In this document: positions 1-8,426 of the stretch, piece by piece
Layout of the letters: each line of letters opens with the position of its first letter
Position numbering within the stretch: the first letter of the stretch is position 1
From: Pseudochrobactrum kiredjianiae
GTDB taxonomy: Bacteria; Pseudomonadota; Alphaproteobacteria; Rhizobiales; Rhizobiaceae
Length of the DNA stretch: 64,000 nt
Reading direction: 5' to 3'
NCBI RefSeq assembly: GCF_030362795.1
Contig: NZ_JAUCBM010000011.1
Location: forward strand, 1 to 64,000
Position numbers and translations under genes: made by a program
The notes under the pieces: generated by a model
What the model was told of the DNA's origin: nothing
The model's input: the letters and a program-made list of their open reading frames with translations, nothing else
Databases searched by the model: none

Positions 1-63
1 TGACCTGCCACTGAGAATTTCCTCCAGAATGGATTAGAGTCCGGCCCGATAAAGGACGGACGA

Positions 64-330
64 ATGAAGAAGCAGCGATTTACGGAAGAGCAGATTATTG
101 CGGTGCTGAAGGAGCAGGAGGCAGGCATGAAGGTGGCCGACCTGTGCCGCAAGTATGGGATTTCGGACGCAACATTTTATAACTGGAAAGCCAAATACGG
201 CGGTATGGAGGTGTCCGAGGCGAAGCGCCTGAAGGCACTCGAAGAAGAGAACGCCAAGCTTAAGAAGCTGTTGGCCGAGCAGATGCTCGATGCCGCCGCA
301 CTCCGCGAGCTTCTCGCAAAAAAATGGTAG
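64..330 (+). CDS. IS3-family transposase OrfA
   Basis: 88-residue DNA-binding subunit of the IS3-type transposase. The N-terminal half carries a helix-turn-helix ([16 protein letters not shown], then [20 protein letters not shown]) that recognises the element ends, followed by a leucine-zipper-like stretch ([16 protein letters not shown]) used for multimerisation. The start is preceded by AAGGA. Near its 3' end, seven A residues (318-324) form an A-AAA-AAA slippery site in the zero frame, placed so that a -1 shift leads into orfB and gives the OrfAB fusion transposase. Length is normal for the IS407 group. Confidence 0.93.
   Translation: MKKQRFTEEQIIAVLKEQEAGMKVADLCRKYGISDATFYNWKAKYGGMEVSEAKRLKALEEENAKLKKLLAEQMLDAAALRELLAKKW
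318..324 (+). promoter_or_regulatory. programmed -1 frameshift site (A7)
   Basis: Seven consecutive A residues read as gcA-AAA-AAA-tgg in the orfA frame. Two tRNAs on AAA codons can slip back one base and continue in the orfB frame. The orfA stop follows immediately at 328-330. Position and type match the frameshift windows of IS3-family elements; efficiency is not known. Confidence 0.8.
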
Positions 331-1253
331 GGCCTGCCGCCAAGCGTGACGCCGTTGCACATCTGAAGGACATAATGGGTCTTTCGGAGCGGCGGGCCTG
401 CCAGATTGTTTCGGCTGATCGCAAGATGATCCGCTATCGGTCCTGCCGACCGCCGGAGGTCGAATTGCGAGCAAAGTTGCGCGATCTCGCCAACGAGCGA
501 CGGCGCTTCGGCTACCGACGGCTGTTCGTCCTGCTCAGGCGGGACGGAGAGCCATCCGGCGTCAACCGCATCTATCGGCTGTATCGCGAGGAAGGGCTTT
601 CGGTTCGCAAGCGGAAGGCTCGACGAAGGGCCGTCGGCACGCGTGCGCCGATCCTGGTCGAGGCGAAAGCAAATGCCCGTTGGTCTCTCGATTTCGTGCA
701 CGACCAGTTTGCATGCGGGAGACGGTTCCGGATCCTCAATATCGTTGATGATGTGACACGGGAATGCCTGGCAGCAATCCCGGACACCTCAATCTCCGGC
801 CGCCGTGTCGCCCGAGAACTGACGACGCTGATCGAACGACGCGGCAAGCCCGGAATGATTGTCTCCGATAACGGCACGGAACTCACCTCGAATGCCATCC
901 TGGCCTGGTCGAAGGATCACAAGGTTGAGTGGCACTATATCGCGCCAGGAAAGCCTATGCAGAACGGCTATGTTGAATCCTTCAACGGTCGGATGCGCGA
1001 CGAATTGCTCAACGAAAGCCTGTTCTTTGGCCTCGATCACGCCCGCAGCGCCATCGCCCAATGGGCCGACGATTACAACAATTTCCGGCCACACTCGTCG
1101 CTGGGATACCAAACCCCGGCAGACTATGCTGGATCCATCGCCGCAACCGGCTCCAACGCTGCGCAAGATGAAAGCTTGGCGTTTCCGCCGGTTGCTACCA
1201 ACACGCCAATTGGCGTAGTCAAAACCGCCGAGGCTCTAATCGCCGTTGGATGA
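324..1253 (+). CDS. IS3-family transposase OrfB (DDE integrase domain)
   Basis: 309-residue catalytic part of the transposase, in the -1 frame relative to orfA and overlapping it by 7 nt. It contains an HTH_21-like region ([18 protein letters not shown]) and the retroviral integrase core with the DDE triad: D in [10 protein letters not shown] in IVSDNGTE and E in YVESFNGR, with 35 residues between the second D and the E. No stop or frameshift interrupts it, so the element may still be active. It is probably made mainly as the OrfAB frameshift product; its own ATG lies inside the slippery run. Confidence 0.93.
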   Translation: MVGPAAKRDAVAHLKDIMGLSERRACQIVSADRKMIRYRSCRPPEVELRAKLRDLANERRRFGYRRLFVLLRRDGEPSGVNRIYRLYREEGLSVRKRKARRRAVGTRAPILVEAKANARWSLDFVHDQFACGRRFRILNIVDDVTRECLAAIPDTSISGRRVARELTTLIERRGKPGMIVSDNGTELTSNAILAWSKDHKVEWHYIAPGKPMQNGYVESFNGRMRDELLNESLFFGLDHARSAIAQWADDYNNFRPHSSLGYQTPADYAGSIAATGSNAAQDESLAFPPVATNTPIGVVKTAEALIAVG

Positions 1254-1271
1254 AAGTTCAGTGGCAGGTCA

Positions 1272-3220
1272 ACATAACCGCCGTAAATATTGCCACCGAC
1301 CTCCGTATTGCCAGTTAAATTGATACTGTTATCACTGGCCTCCATTTTGACGTTACCGACGTTGATTTTTAAGGCGTTCATGCCTTTTGGATTATCTATG
1401 GAGAAATCAAATCCGGCTTTACCGGCAATTAAATTCCCTTTAATGACATTTCCGCTTCCTGAAATATCAATACTATTATTATTACTATTAAATTTTGTGT
1501 TGTTTAAATATATACTTCCTTCGGCATCATCATTAATAGCTCCGAAGCGTTGTTTAAGTTGCGCTGAACCTGCATTCAAGTCACCAGAAATGCTGTTATT
1601 ATTTCCAAGTATTTCAATTTTGTTGCCATTACTGGTTAAGTCATTTGAGTCAAAATGCGCATTCGCATAAATCCCACCTGTTCCTTGCAGTATGCCAAAA
1701 TTTTGAGCAATTAATGCATTACCGGCATTAAGGCTGCCGCTGATATCAGCGCGATCACCAAGAATACGAATAGTATTCTCATTGCTGTACATCTTATTAT
1801 TTCTTGTATGTGGACTGAATGTTACTGCATTGCCTTTTTCATAAGCTTCAGCATTACCATGCTCATTAATGATAACAGATGATCCTGTATTCACATCCCC
1901 TTTGAATACGTTTCCAGAACCGGCTATGGTGGTCAGGTTGGAATTACTGGTCAGCTCATTATCATAGACATAGTGATCGATTTGGACCTTGCCGAAACCA
2001 TTTGCCCCTGGACGTATATCGCCATATTTTACAATGATGCTGGCCGTACCAGTATTGGTATCGCCAGTAAGATTATTACCAAAACTATTTATATTAATAA
2101 TATTACTATCAGCAGTTAAATTGTTGTTTTTCGCATTAGAGAGAGATCTTACATCAGCACCACTGTCGTCACCGCCTTGAAAATTATTAAGGTCCTGCAA
2201 AACACTTGCAGTTCCTGCATTCAGATTTCCAACTATTTTATTCTCGTTACCAAGAATGGACATCGCGTTTTTATTGCTGGTAAAATTATTATTCAAAACA
2301 TCTGAAGCCATCTTGCCGGTAGCACTTGCCGCTGTACCGGCCTGAACACTGGCAACATAGTGATAAACACTGGCTTCGCCTGCATTTATGTGACCATTTA
2401 TATTGTTTTTCTCGCCATTAATGACGATGGTATTTCCTTCACTGGTTAAATTGCTTTTCTTCAACTCAGTATAGGCCTGCACAAAATGTGAACTGCTTGC
2501 TCCGCCCTTAACGTCCCCCAAAATTTGTCGCACCGTTACAACGCCGGCATTTAAGCGACTGTTCTTCATGGTTGAGTTATTCAAATTAAACTGAATTTTA
2601 TTATTATTTGCCTGCAGGTCAAATTCACTCAACTGACTTTTTATGTCGCATTTTCCAAGACTTAAGCATTCCTTGGTTGCGATTTCTTCTGTAAAATGCG
2701 TCAGACCAACAAAGATGTCTCCGTCTACAGAGCCATTTGTAAGTGTTAAAGTATTGCCATTCGTTGCCGAGATTTTTTCTGTTGTGCCATACAAACCGGA
2801 GTAACCTATGACAACAAATCCCGGAATGTTTCCGTTACTGAAATCGATAACCGCATTAGCACCACTTAAAATTGGCTCACCATTGTCATCACGCGCAATG
2901 AAACCCTGCACTAAATTACCGCCAATTATATTTTGCAAATTTCCGGTAATACTATCACTGAGTGTTAGCAGACCAGCATTGCCATCATAGATTTGCTGCG
3001 CAACAGTGGTCCCGTTAAATGCAAACAACAAAAAACTACTGGCTAATAGTGCGTCTCTAAAAATGCGGATGGAATATATCTTATGCGTTAAATAACTGTT
3101 TTTAAGTTCTTTTTTCGCACCGCCATCAGCACACACTTTATCAGCACTTTTCCCTCTCATTAAGTCCACATTAATTAAGTCAATTTTGCTCTTTAATATG
3201 TTCTTACTGATATGGTTCAT
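1272..3220 (-). pseudogene. Autotransporter-type adhesin passenger, 3' part cut off by the IS element
   Basis: About 650 codons of a surface protein whose reading frame runs into the insertion sequence. The frame continues for 49 foreign codons to a stop at 1124-1126. ATG at 3220 is preferred (GGGAAG five bases upstream) over a GTG two codons earlier. The N-terminus resembles the extended signal peptide of autotransporters: a long polar segment, then a hydrophobic core ending near VAQQ at about residue 76. From about residue 203 there are nine degenerate units with the core N-x-I-x-G-x-x-N-x-I-x-G-x-(L/T)NAG-x-A, spaced roughly 45-50 residues, as expected for a right-handed beta-helix passenger. 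The beta-barrel domain is not in the window. The product probably cannot be anchored in the outer membrane. Base composition is AT-rich. Confidence 0.75.
1275..2615 (-). repeat. Nine degenerate in-frame repeats encoding N/G-rich beta-helix units
   Basis: The coding strand repeats a segment translating to variants of LTSNxNxIxIxGxxNxIxGDLNAGxA. Units can be followed by their last motif: RLNAG, HINAG, NLNAG, DTNTG, DVNTG, SLNAG, DLNAG, NLIAG and NIYGG. The ninth lies directly against the IS insertion point. Asparagine and glycine ladders of this kind build stacked beta-helix coils in adhesins. Confidence 0.7.
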
Positions 3221-3578
3221 TGTCACTTCCCATCAATTTCAATTAACGGGTACATAATAATATTTTAAATTACAAATTTGTAAAATTACTACAAATTCGC
3301 TAGAAATATGATTTTATCTAAAAATTATTTACTCTTGCGTTAAATTATAAAAGCGCATGGCTCCCATATCATAGCCAGGTGGTAGTTACGCGCATGAAGT
3401 ACGTTACAGAATGGAACCTTGGATAGCACCGTTCGACCAGCAAACCGCCACATCAGTGCGGGGTGTATCATAGAGAATAATGTTTATTGCCACTGCTGGA
3501 TATACAATAAACATCAAACAACGTCAGCGCGCTCAACAATAAAGACGCTGACGTTGTTTATATATTTTCATTTTAATT
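3221..3578. other. AT-rich intergenic region between the adhesin and the phosphate permease
   Basis: This 358-bp stretch carries the upstream region of the adhesin (very AT-rich, 3240-3340) and, near its right end, the terminator of the phosphate permease gene. A short open frame at 3419-3622 runs over both and has no ribosome site or recognisable product. No other gene is visible. Confidence 0.5.
3516..3559 (-). terminator. Rho-independent terminator of the PiT gene
   Basis: Arms AAACAACGTCAGCG (3516-3529) and CGCTGACGTTGTTT (3546-3559) form a perfect 14-bp stem with a 16-nt loop, 19 bp past the permease stop codon. In the minus direction the stem is followed by a moderately T-rich stretch. 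Confidence 0.75.
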
Positions 3579-5066
3579 TTAAATACTTCCTGCAACGCCG
3601 GAAATTGCGAAAAACAAGATAATCGACAAGATAGCAGCTGCAGGCACAGTAAATACCCAAGCGGCACCAATTGTCAGAACATGCGAGCGCCTGACCAGCT
3701 TGCGACGACGGCGCTCTTCTGGTGCTAAGCGTGGACTTGCTTCTGACTGATGTGCCAGTTTCAGCCGACGCTCTGTATCCCACTCGCGGAAAAAACCAAC
3801 ACCAAAGATAGCACCGACAGCGATATGTGTAGAACTCACCGGCAATCCAAGCCAGCTTGCCAGAATAACTGTAATGGCCGCCGACAATGCAACGCAATAT
3901 GCCCGCATCGGATTCAGCTTGGTAATTTGGCTCCCCACAACGCGGATGAGTTTTGGCCCGAACAGAAACAGTCCAAAAGAAATGCCTAATGCACCAATAC
4001 ACATAACCCAAAAAGGGATACTGACATCCTGAGCGATAGATCCCGACTTTGCGACCTGCACAATCGCTGCCAACGGGCCGACCGCATTCGCCACATCATT
4101 GGCACCATGTGCAAAGCTTAGCAGAGCTGCCGAAAGCACAAGCGGCGCACCGAATAGCACTTTCAAAGACTTATTACGGTTTTCCAGTCCTGCCGATTGA
4201 CGACGGATAACCGGTATCATGATTAGCCAAGTCGCCATGCCGAACGCCAGACCAATCAACAAGGCAAGATTCAACGAAATCTCAATCACATGGCTAAGAC
4301 CTTTAAGCGCCAGATAGGCAACGAAAGTGCCTGCCATGATCCCCACCAAAACCGGAACCCATGTGCGCGCAGCACTTAACTTGTCATTTTGATAAATAAT
4401 CCGAGCCTTGATAAACCACAAAAACGCCGCAGCAACCACACCACCCATAATCGGTGAAATAACCCAGCTTGCAGCAATCGCGACCATCATTTCCCAATTG
4501 ACCGCCATGAAACCCGCACCGGCAATGCCGGAACCCATAACGCCACCAATAACCGCATGCGTCGTCGATACCGGTGCGCCAATCCAGGTCGCCAAATTCA
4601 CCCATAATGCGGCTGCAACCAGAGCTGCCATCATTACCCACACAAAAGTAGCAGAATCCCCCATAGATTCAGGCGCGATAATACCGGTAGCCACGGTCGA
4701 AACGACATCCGCACCTGCAATAAAAGCGCCGGCACTTTCAAAGACTGCGGCAATGGCGATTGCGCCGCCCATAGTCAGAGCATTCGCACCAACAGCGGGG
4801 CCCATATTATTGGCCACATCATTGGCGCCAATATTCAGCGCCATATAGGCGCCAAATACAGCAACGATAATAATGATCAGCGTGTTATTCGCTTGACCAA
4901 AAGAGAGCGCCGCAATTAATCCTGCAAAAAGGATGAAGATAAAGCCGATACTCGGGCCAACCATTGGGCGCGCCATATAATTTGTCGCGCGTTCAAGGGT
5001 GGAGAACCGTCCAAGGTCACGATCCAAAGTCTCAAGATGATCTGATTGTAAGCCGTTCGAAGCCAT
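3579..5066 (-). CDS. pitA: Inorganic phosphate permease, PiT family
   Basis: 495-residue integral membrane protein that imports phosphate, in the family as a metal-phosphate complex driven by the proton gradient. Both copies of the PiT signature are present: GANDVANNMGPAVGANALT from residue 80, and HGANDVANAVGPLAAI at about residue 320. They mark the two inverted halves of about five membrane helices each. A polar, basic cytoplasmic segment (WDTERRLKLAHQSEASP onwards) precedes the last helix. The start has GGAA six bases upstream. No PhoU-like (DUF47) partner gene is adjacent, so it appears to be a single-gene unit ending at the hairpin at 3516-3559. Confidence 0.93.
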   Translation of the reverse strand: MASNGLQSDHLETLDRDLGRFSTLERATNYMARPMVGPSIGFIFILFAGLIAALSFGQANNTLIIIIVAVFGAYMALNIGANDVANNMGPAVGANALTMGGAIAIAAVFESAGAFIAGADVVSTVATGIIAPESMGDSATFVWVMMAALVAAALWVNLATWIGAPVSTTHAVIGGVMGSGIAGAGFMAVNWEMMVAIAASWVISPIMGGVVAAAFLWFIKARIIYQNDKLSAARTWVPVLVGIMAGTFVAYLALKGLSHVIEISLNLALLIGLAFGMATWLIMIPVIRRQSAGLENRNKSLKVLFGAPLVLSAALLSFAHGANDVANAVGPLAAIVQVAKSGSIAQDVSIPFWVMCIGALGISFGLFLFGPKLIRVVGSQITKLNPMRAYCVALSAAITVILASWLGLPVSSTHIAVGAIFGVGFFREWDTERRLKLAHQSEASPRLAPEERRRRKLVRRSHVLTIGAAWVFTVPAAAILSIILFFAISGVAGSI

Positions 5067-5198
5067 ATCTATTCCATAGGTTTTGAAATGGCTGAGTAAG
5101 CGGCTTTCATAAGGAATGCAACCGTGATTTACCGTTAAGACCGAGTTATCAAACAGTGCTTTTAATCAGATATCGGCCTAAAGAACACCATAGTCCAT

Positions 5199-6086
5199 TC
5201 AATCTGGTGTTTTCCTCTTATTATACAGCTGATCATTAATCCATACGGCGCTCTCCAGCATACCGCCGAACGGATAAAGATGGAAATGTACCGCACCTAA
5301 GTCATGATCTGAAAGCATGGCGTTTAAATCAGCCCAATAACGATCAGCAACAGACTTCCGCATCAGGTTTGCTAATGACAATCCATAGCGGCGTATGATG
5401 GCAGCAGAGGTCACGACGCCGAATTGTTTTGCATAACGCAGTAATTTTCCTGCATCTGCAGGGCCGGGCAACCCGATACGCACAGGTGCACCTATTCCCT
5501 CGTCGCGTAATTGTCTGATCCATCGGATGGTGGCCTGAGCATCAAAACCGAATTGCGTTGTAATCTCAACCGAACAACCGGCTTTTTGCAAAAATTCGAA
5601 TTTCCATTTCAGTGCGCGCCAAAGTGCTGGCTCGTCAATTTTAGGATGCCCTTCAGGATAGCCAGCAATGCCTACATTTCGTATAGAATATTTCTCTAAT
5701 ATATTGCTTTTAAGCAGGTCAATTGAATCATTATACGGCCCGGCAGCTTCTGACGGATCACCCCCAACCAGAATAAAGCGCTGCGGGGCAGCTTCCGCAA
5801 CCAAAGCAGAAAGAAGCAAATCCCGATCATGCTCTGAGCGCAACCGGCGGGATGAAATAATAGGAACAGGTTCAAAACCGCTGTCCCGAATGACCTTGGC
5901 GGCATTGATACGTTGCTCGTGACTTTCATTGCCCAGAAAAGCAATATTGATTTGCGTGCCCTTTGGGATCACATGCCGGGTAGCAACAATCTCAGCGATT
6001 GCTTTCCCCGTAATTTCCAAAGTGTAAGTTCGGTCACCGGATAATGTAACAGAGACCTGCCCGCGACTGGAATTAGAAATATCCAT
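5199..6086 (-). CDS. Methylenetetrahydrofolate reductase-like protein
   Basis: 295-residue cytoplasmic protein resembling MetF/MTHFR, the FAD enzyme that reduces 5,10-methylene-THF to 5-methyl-THF. Visible family features are the barrel strand and helix pattern, the region RFILVGGDPSEAAGPY (corresponding to the ALRGDxP region of MetF), IAGYPEGHPK, and KAGCSVEITTQFGFDAQ followed by the PVRIGLPGP segment. The start at 6086 is chosen because AAGGAG lies seven bases upstream; the frame extends 33 codons further without a ribosome site. Compared with classical MetF the N-terminal part is divergent, so it may be a paralogue tied to C1 or methyl-group catabolism. No methionine genes are adjacent. 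Confidence 0.8.
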   Translation of the reverse strand: MDISNSSRGQVSVTLSGDRTYTLEITGKAIAEIVATRHVIPKGTQINIAFLGNESHEQRINAAKVIRDSGFEPVPIISSRRLRSEHDRDLLLSALVAEAAPQRFILVGGDPSEAAGPYNDSIDLLKSNILEKYSIRNVGIAGYPEGHPKIDEPALWRALKWKFEFLQKAGCSVEITTQFGFDAQATIRWIRQLRDEGIGAPVRIGLPGPADAGKLLRYAKQFGVVTSAAIIRRYGLSLANLMRKSVADRYWADLNAMLSDHDLGAVHFHLYPFGGMLESAVWINDQLYNKRKTPD

Positions 6087-6676
6087 TTCCGGCTCCTTCA
6101 ATAAATATTCAGATTGCTTGCTGTTTACCTGATAAATACATTTATCGGCGAGCAATTTACGACAAATACTGTGGAAATTATGCACTCTATGCCATGCCGA
6201 TCTTCACATTCCTCTGTCGTGTTAGCAGGCAAATGTCTGCAATTCTGGCCTGAATCGACGCATGTATTCCCCTAATTTAAGAGTGTCTATCATATCAATT
6301 TTGAATGAAACTCATTGCCAAATAGAATTTTACATTTAATTTTGAATGCGTCATGCTTGAAAAAATAAATAATAAAACGGGAAGAATAGTGGGAGTTTAA
6401 TTCTCACACTGGAATAAAATGAGGAGATACAAAACTGTAAATCACGTATTTACAGAACGATTTACGATGAGAAAACGCCAGTAACAATAATAAGCCTTAA
6501 ATAACAATCTGCGATCAATGTTAAATTGATATTTCCTTAATAGCGAAAATAAAACAAATTTAATCGATGGTTTGTTTTGGTTGTAGTTTAGCTTGAAACA
6601 CAATTGCACGTTTGACATCAAATGAAAGACTGAACAAAAAAATACAAAAATTTCGGTTTATAAACGAGGGGAAAAT
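6087..6676. other. 590-bp AT-rich intergenic region upstream of the first peptide-transport operon
   Basis: No convincing gene is present. It separates two divergently transcribed units, so it must hold promoters for the MTHFR-like gene and for the binding protein at 6677. It contains a palindrome at 6435-6455 and a 10-bp palindrome GTTTATAAAC at 6656-6665 just ahead of the ribosome site of the binding-protein gene. I could not assign promoter boxes with confidence. Confidence 0.5.
6435..6455. promoter_or_regulatory. Inverted repeat, possible operator
   Basis: CTGTAAAT and ATTTACAG flank the 5-bp spacer CACGT, giving a perfect 8-bp inverted repeat. A further half-site ATTTACG follows at 6460-6466. 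It lies about 220 bp before the first peptide-binding-protein gene. The protein that would bind it is unknown. Confidence 0.4.
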
Positions 6677-8263
6677 ATGATTAATAAAACCAAATTATTA
6701 CTGGCAACAGGATTAGTGAATCTTGTTTTGCTATCTCCGGCACTTGCCGATCAGATGCTTCGTCTGGCGAGCACTGACGATCCCCGCACCATCGACGTCC
6801 AGATGACGACCAATGATTATACCATTCCTTTGAACGTCTATGACCGACTGGTTGAAGCTGAAACAATCGCTCCCGGTCAGTCTAAAATCCTCCCATCCCT
6901 CGCTGAAAGCTGGGATATTTCTGAAGATGGTAAGACCTATACTTTGCATTTACGCAAAGGCGTGCTGTTTCATAATGGCGAAGAGCTGACAGCCGACGAT
7001 GTCGTCTTTACCTATGACCGTATGCTCAATCCGGCGACCAAGGCACTCAACACCGACATTCTGGATTTTGTTGAAGGCGCAAAAGCCCGTCTGGACGGAA
7101 CAGCTCAATCCGTTTCAGGTCTGCAAGCTGTTGACCAATACACTGTTAAAATTGCTCTTACGCAGCCTTATGCTGCCTTCATCGCGCTGCTCGCCAGCCC
7201 GCAGGCCTCGATTTATAATCGTAAATTCACTGAGCCGCTCGGCAATAAATATGGCCTGTCTCCGGAAACTGTTAACGGAACCGGCCCGTTTATTTTGACC
7301 GAATACAGTCTGAATGACAGTCAGCGGATGGAAGCCAACGACAAATATTTCAAAGGTCGCTCCAAGCTGGACAGCGTTCTTATTCGTGTTGTGCCAGATG
7401 CCGAAACGATGCGGATGCTGTTTGAATCCGATGAACTTGACGTTTTTGACACGGATTCCGCCATCACACAGATCCCATATTTCACAAAAAGTGAAAAATG
7501 GAAGGATCAGATCCGTAAAGGCCCGGTTGCGGGGCTGAATTATTACAACATCAATCAGAAAATTAAGCCTTTTGATGATGTTCGGGTCAGAAAAGCCTTC
7601 CAGATGGGCATCAATCGTCAGGAAATTCTCGACAAGATGTTTTATGGCGAAGGACAGCTTGAAAACGGCATTCTGCCAAGTGGTGTAGCTTGCTACAAAC
7701 CAGCCACGCCAATTGAGTATAACCCGAAAAAAGCCAAAGAACTGCTGGTTGAAGCCGGTTATCCGAATGGCGTTGATATTGCCTTTTCGCAAGTCAGCAG
7801 CTGGTCATCAAAATGGGTTGATCTCAATCAGATCGTTCAGGCGCAGCTGAAAGAATCCGGCTTTAACACTGAAATCAAGGTTGTTGACGAGTCCGCCTAT
7901 TTCGACATGCGTAAAGGTGGCACGATCAACAATTACCCGCAGGTCTGGTCTGCCGATTTCAACGATCCCGACAACTTCTTCTACACATTCTTCAGCAAAT
8001 CGGGCACGTCAGTGCGTGGTTTCAATAATGAGGATCAGGAAGTTTTCGACGGCATCGAAAAAGCACGCAGCATGACCGATCCTGATGAGCGTTGTAAGCT
8101 TTATGAACAGCTTGCAGAGCGGATTGTTCAAACCGATGCAGCATGGGTACCGCTGTTTAGCCTCAACCATCTGTTTATTGTACAGCCACGCGTCAAGAAC
8201 TTCGTCGTTCCGTGGAACGGCTGGACAAGCATGAGCTATTACAAAATGGAAGTTGAAGAATAA
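6677..8263 (+). CDS. Peptide ABC importer A, periplasmic binding protein (family 5, DppA/OppA type)
   Basis: 528-residue solute-binding protein. Residues 1-24 form a Sec signal peptide (hydrophobic core, cleavage after PALA). The mature part follows the SBP_bac_5 pattern: LAESWDISEDGKTYTLHLRK, GVLFHNGEELTADDVVFTYD, the NGTGPF turn, and the KVRKAF-like VRVRKAFQMGINRQEIL. It delivers peptides to the membrane complex encoded downstream. GAGGGG precedes the ATG. First gene of a seven-kilobase operon; a strong hairpin after its stop codon suggests that it is expressed above the permease genes. The substrate cannot be read from sequence; the surrounding D-peptidase genes suggest unusual peptides. 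Confidence 0.9.
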   Translation: MINKTKLLLATGLVNLVLLSPALADQMLRLASTDDPRTIDVQMTTNDYTIPLNVYDRLVEAETIAPGQSKILPSLAESWDISEDGKTYTLHLRKGVLFHNGEELTADDVVFTYDRMLNPATKALNTDILDFVEGAKARLDGTAQSVSGLQAVDQYTVKIALTQPYAAFIALLASPQASIYNRKFTEPLGNKYGLSPETVNGTGPFILTEYSLNDSQRMEANDKYFKGRSKLDSVLIRVVPDAETMRMLFESDELDVFDTDSAITQIPYFTKSEKWKDQIRKGPVAGLNYYNINQKIKPFDDVRVRKAFQMGINRQEILDKMFYGEGQLENGILPSGVACYKPATPIEYNPKKAKELLVEAGYPNGVDIAFSQVSSWSSKWVDLNQIVQAQLKESGFNTEIKVVDESAYFDMRKGGTINNYPQVWSADFNDPDNFFYTFFSKSGTSVRGFNNEDQEVFDGIEKARSMTDPDERCKLYEQLAERIVQTDAAWVPLFSLNHLFIVQPRVKNFVVPWNGWTSMSYYKMEVEE

Positions 8264-8273
8264 CACAACTCTG

Positions 8274-8300
8274 TCCGGAGAGTGTGCGGCACTCTCCGGA
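8274..8300 (+). promoter_or_regulatory. Intercistronic hairpin after binding-protein gene A
   Basis: TCCGGAGAGTG (8274-8284) and CACTCTCCGGA (8290-8300) form a perfect 11-bp stem with loop TGCGG, 10 bp past the stop codon. No T-run follows, so a 3'-end stabiliser or partial terminator is more likely than a full stop. Such hairpins often raise binding-protein mRNA above that of the permeases. Confidence 0.7.
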
Positions 8301-8426
8301 TAATTTGTCGTAAATCTCCATAAAACATAGGTTTGGGACGAGACCGCCCCGCCAAATGATGTTTGCTGACTATAGCAATGTCGCTGGCCGCTTTGTTTCG
8401 CCTGAATAAATGAAAGCTTCCATACA

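Larger units (their letters stand above)
1..1271 (+). mobile_element. IS3-family insertion sequence (IS407-like group), intact
   Basis: The left end reads TGACCTGCCACTGA and the reverse complement of the right end (1258-1271) begins with the same 14 bases; similarity continues weakly to about 27 bp. Between the ends lie overlapping orfA and orfB encoding a helix-turn-helix protein and a DD(35)E integrase, the standard IS3 arrangement. The element is visibly more GC-rich than the AT-rich adhesin gene it interrupts. The window starts exactly at the left tip, so the left target-site duplication cannot be seen; sequence to the right resumes with the adhesin gene at 1272. Confidence 0.93.

Noticed and set aside
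1124-1271. Extension of the adhesin frame into the IS as a native C-terminus
   Set aside because: These codons are antisense IS sequence, including the terminal repeat; they arise only from the insertion.
3419-3622. 67-codon frame upstream of the PiT gene
   Set aside because: Runs through the terminator hairpin and into the antisense of the PiT gene; no ribosome site or recognisable product.
5184-5211. AACACCA/TGGTGTT stem at the end of the MTHFR-like gene as a terminator
   Set aside because: Only 7 bp with a 14-nt loop, partly inside the coding sequence and with no T-run.
7115-7792. 225-codon minus-strand frame opposite importer A binding protein
   Set aside because: Shadow frame of the binding-protein gene; no motifs.
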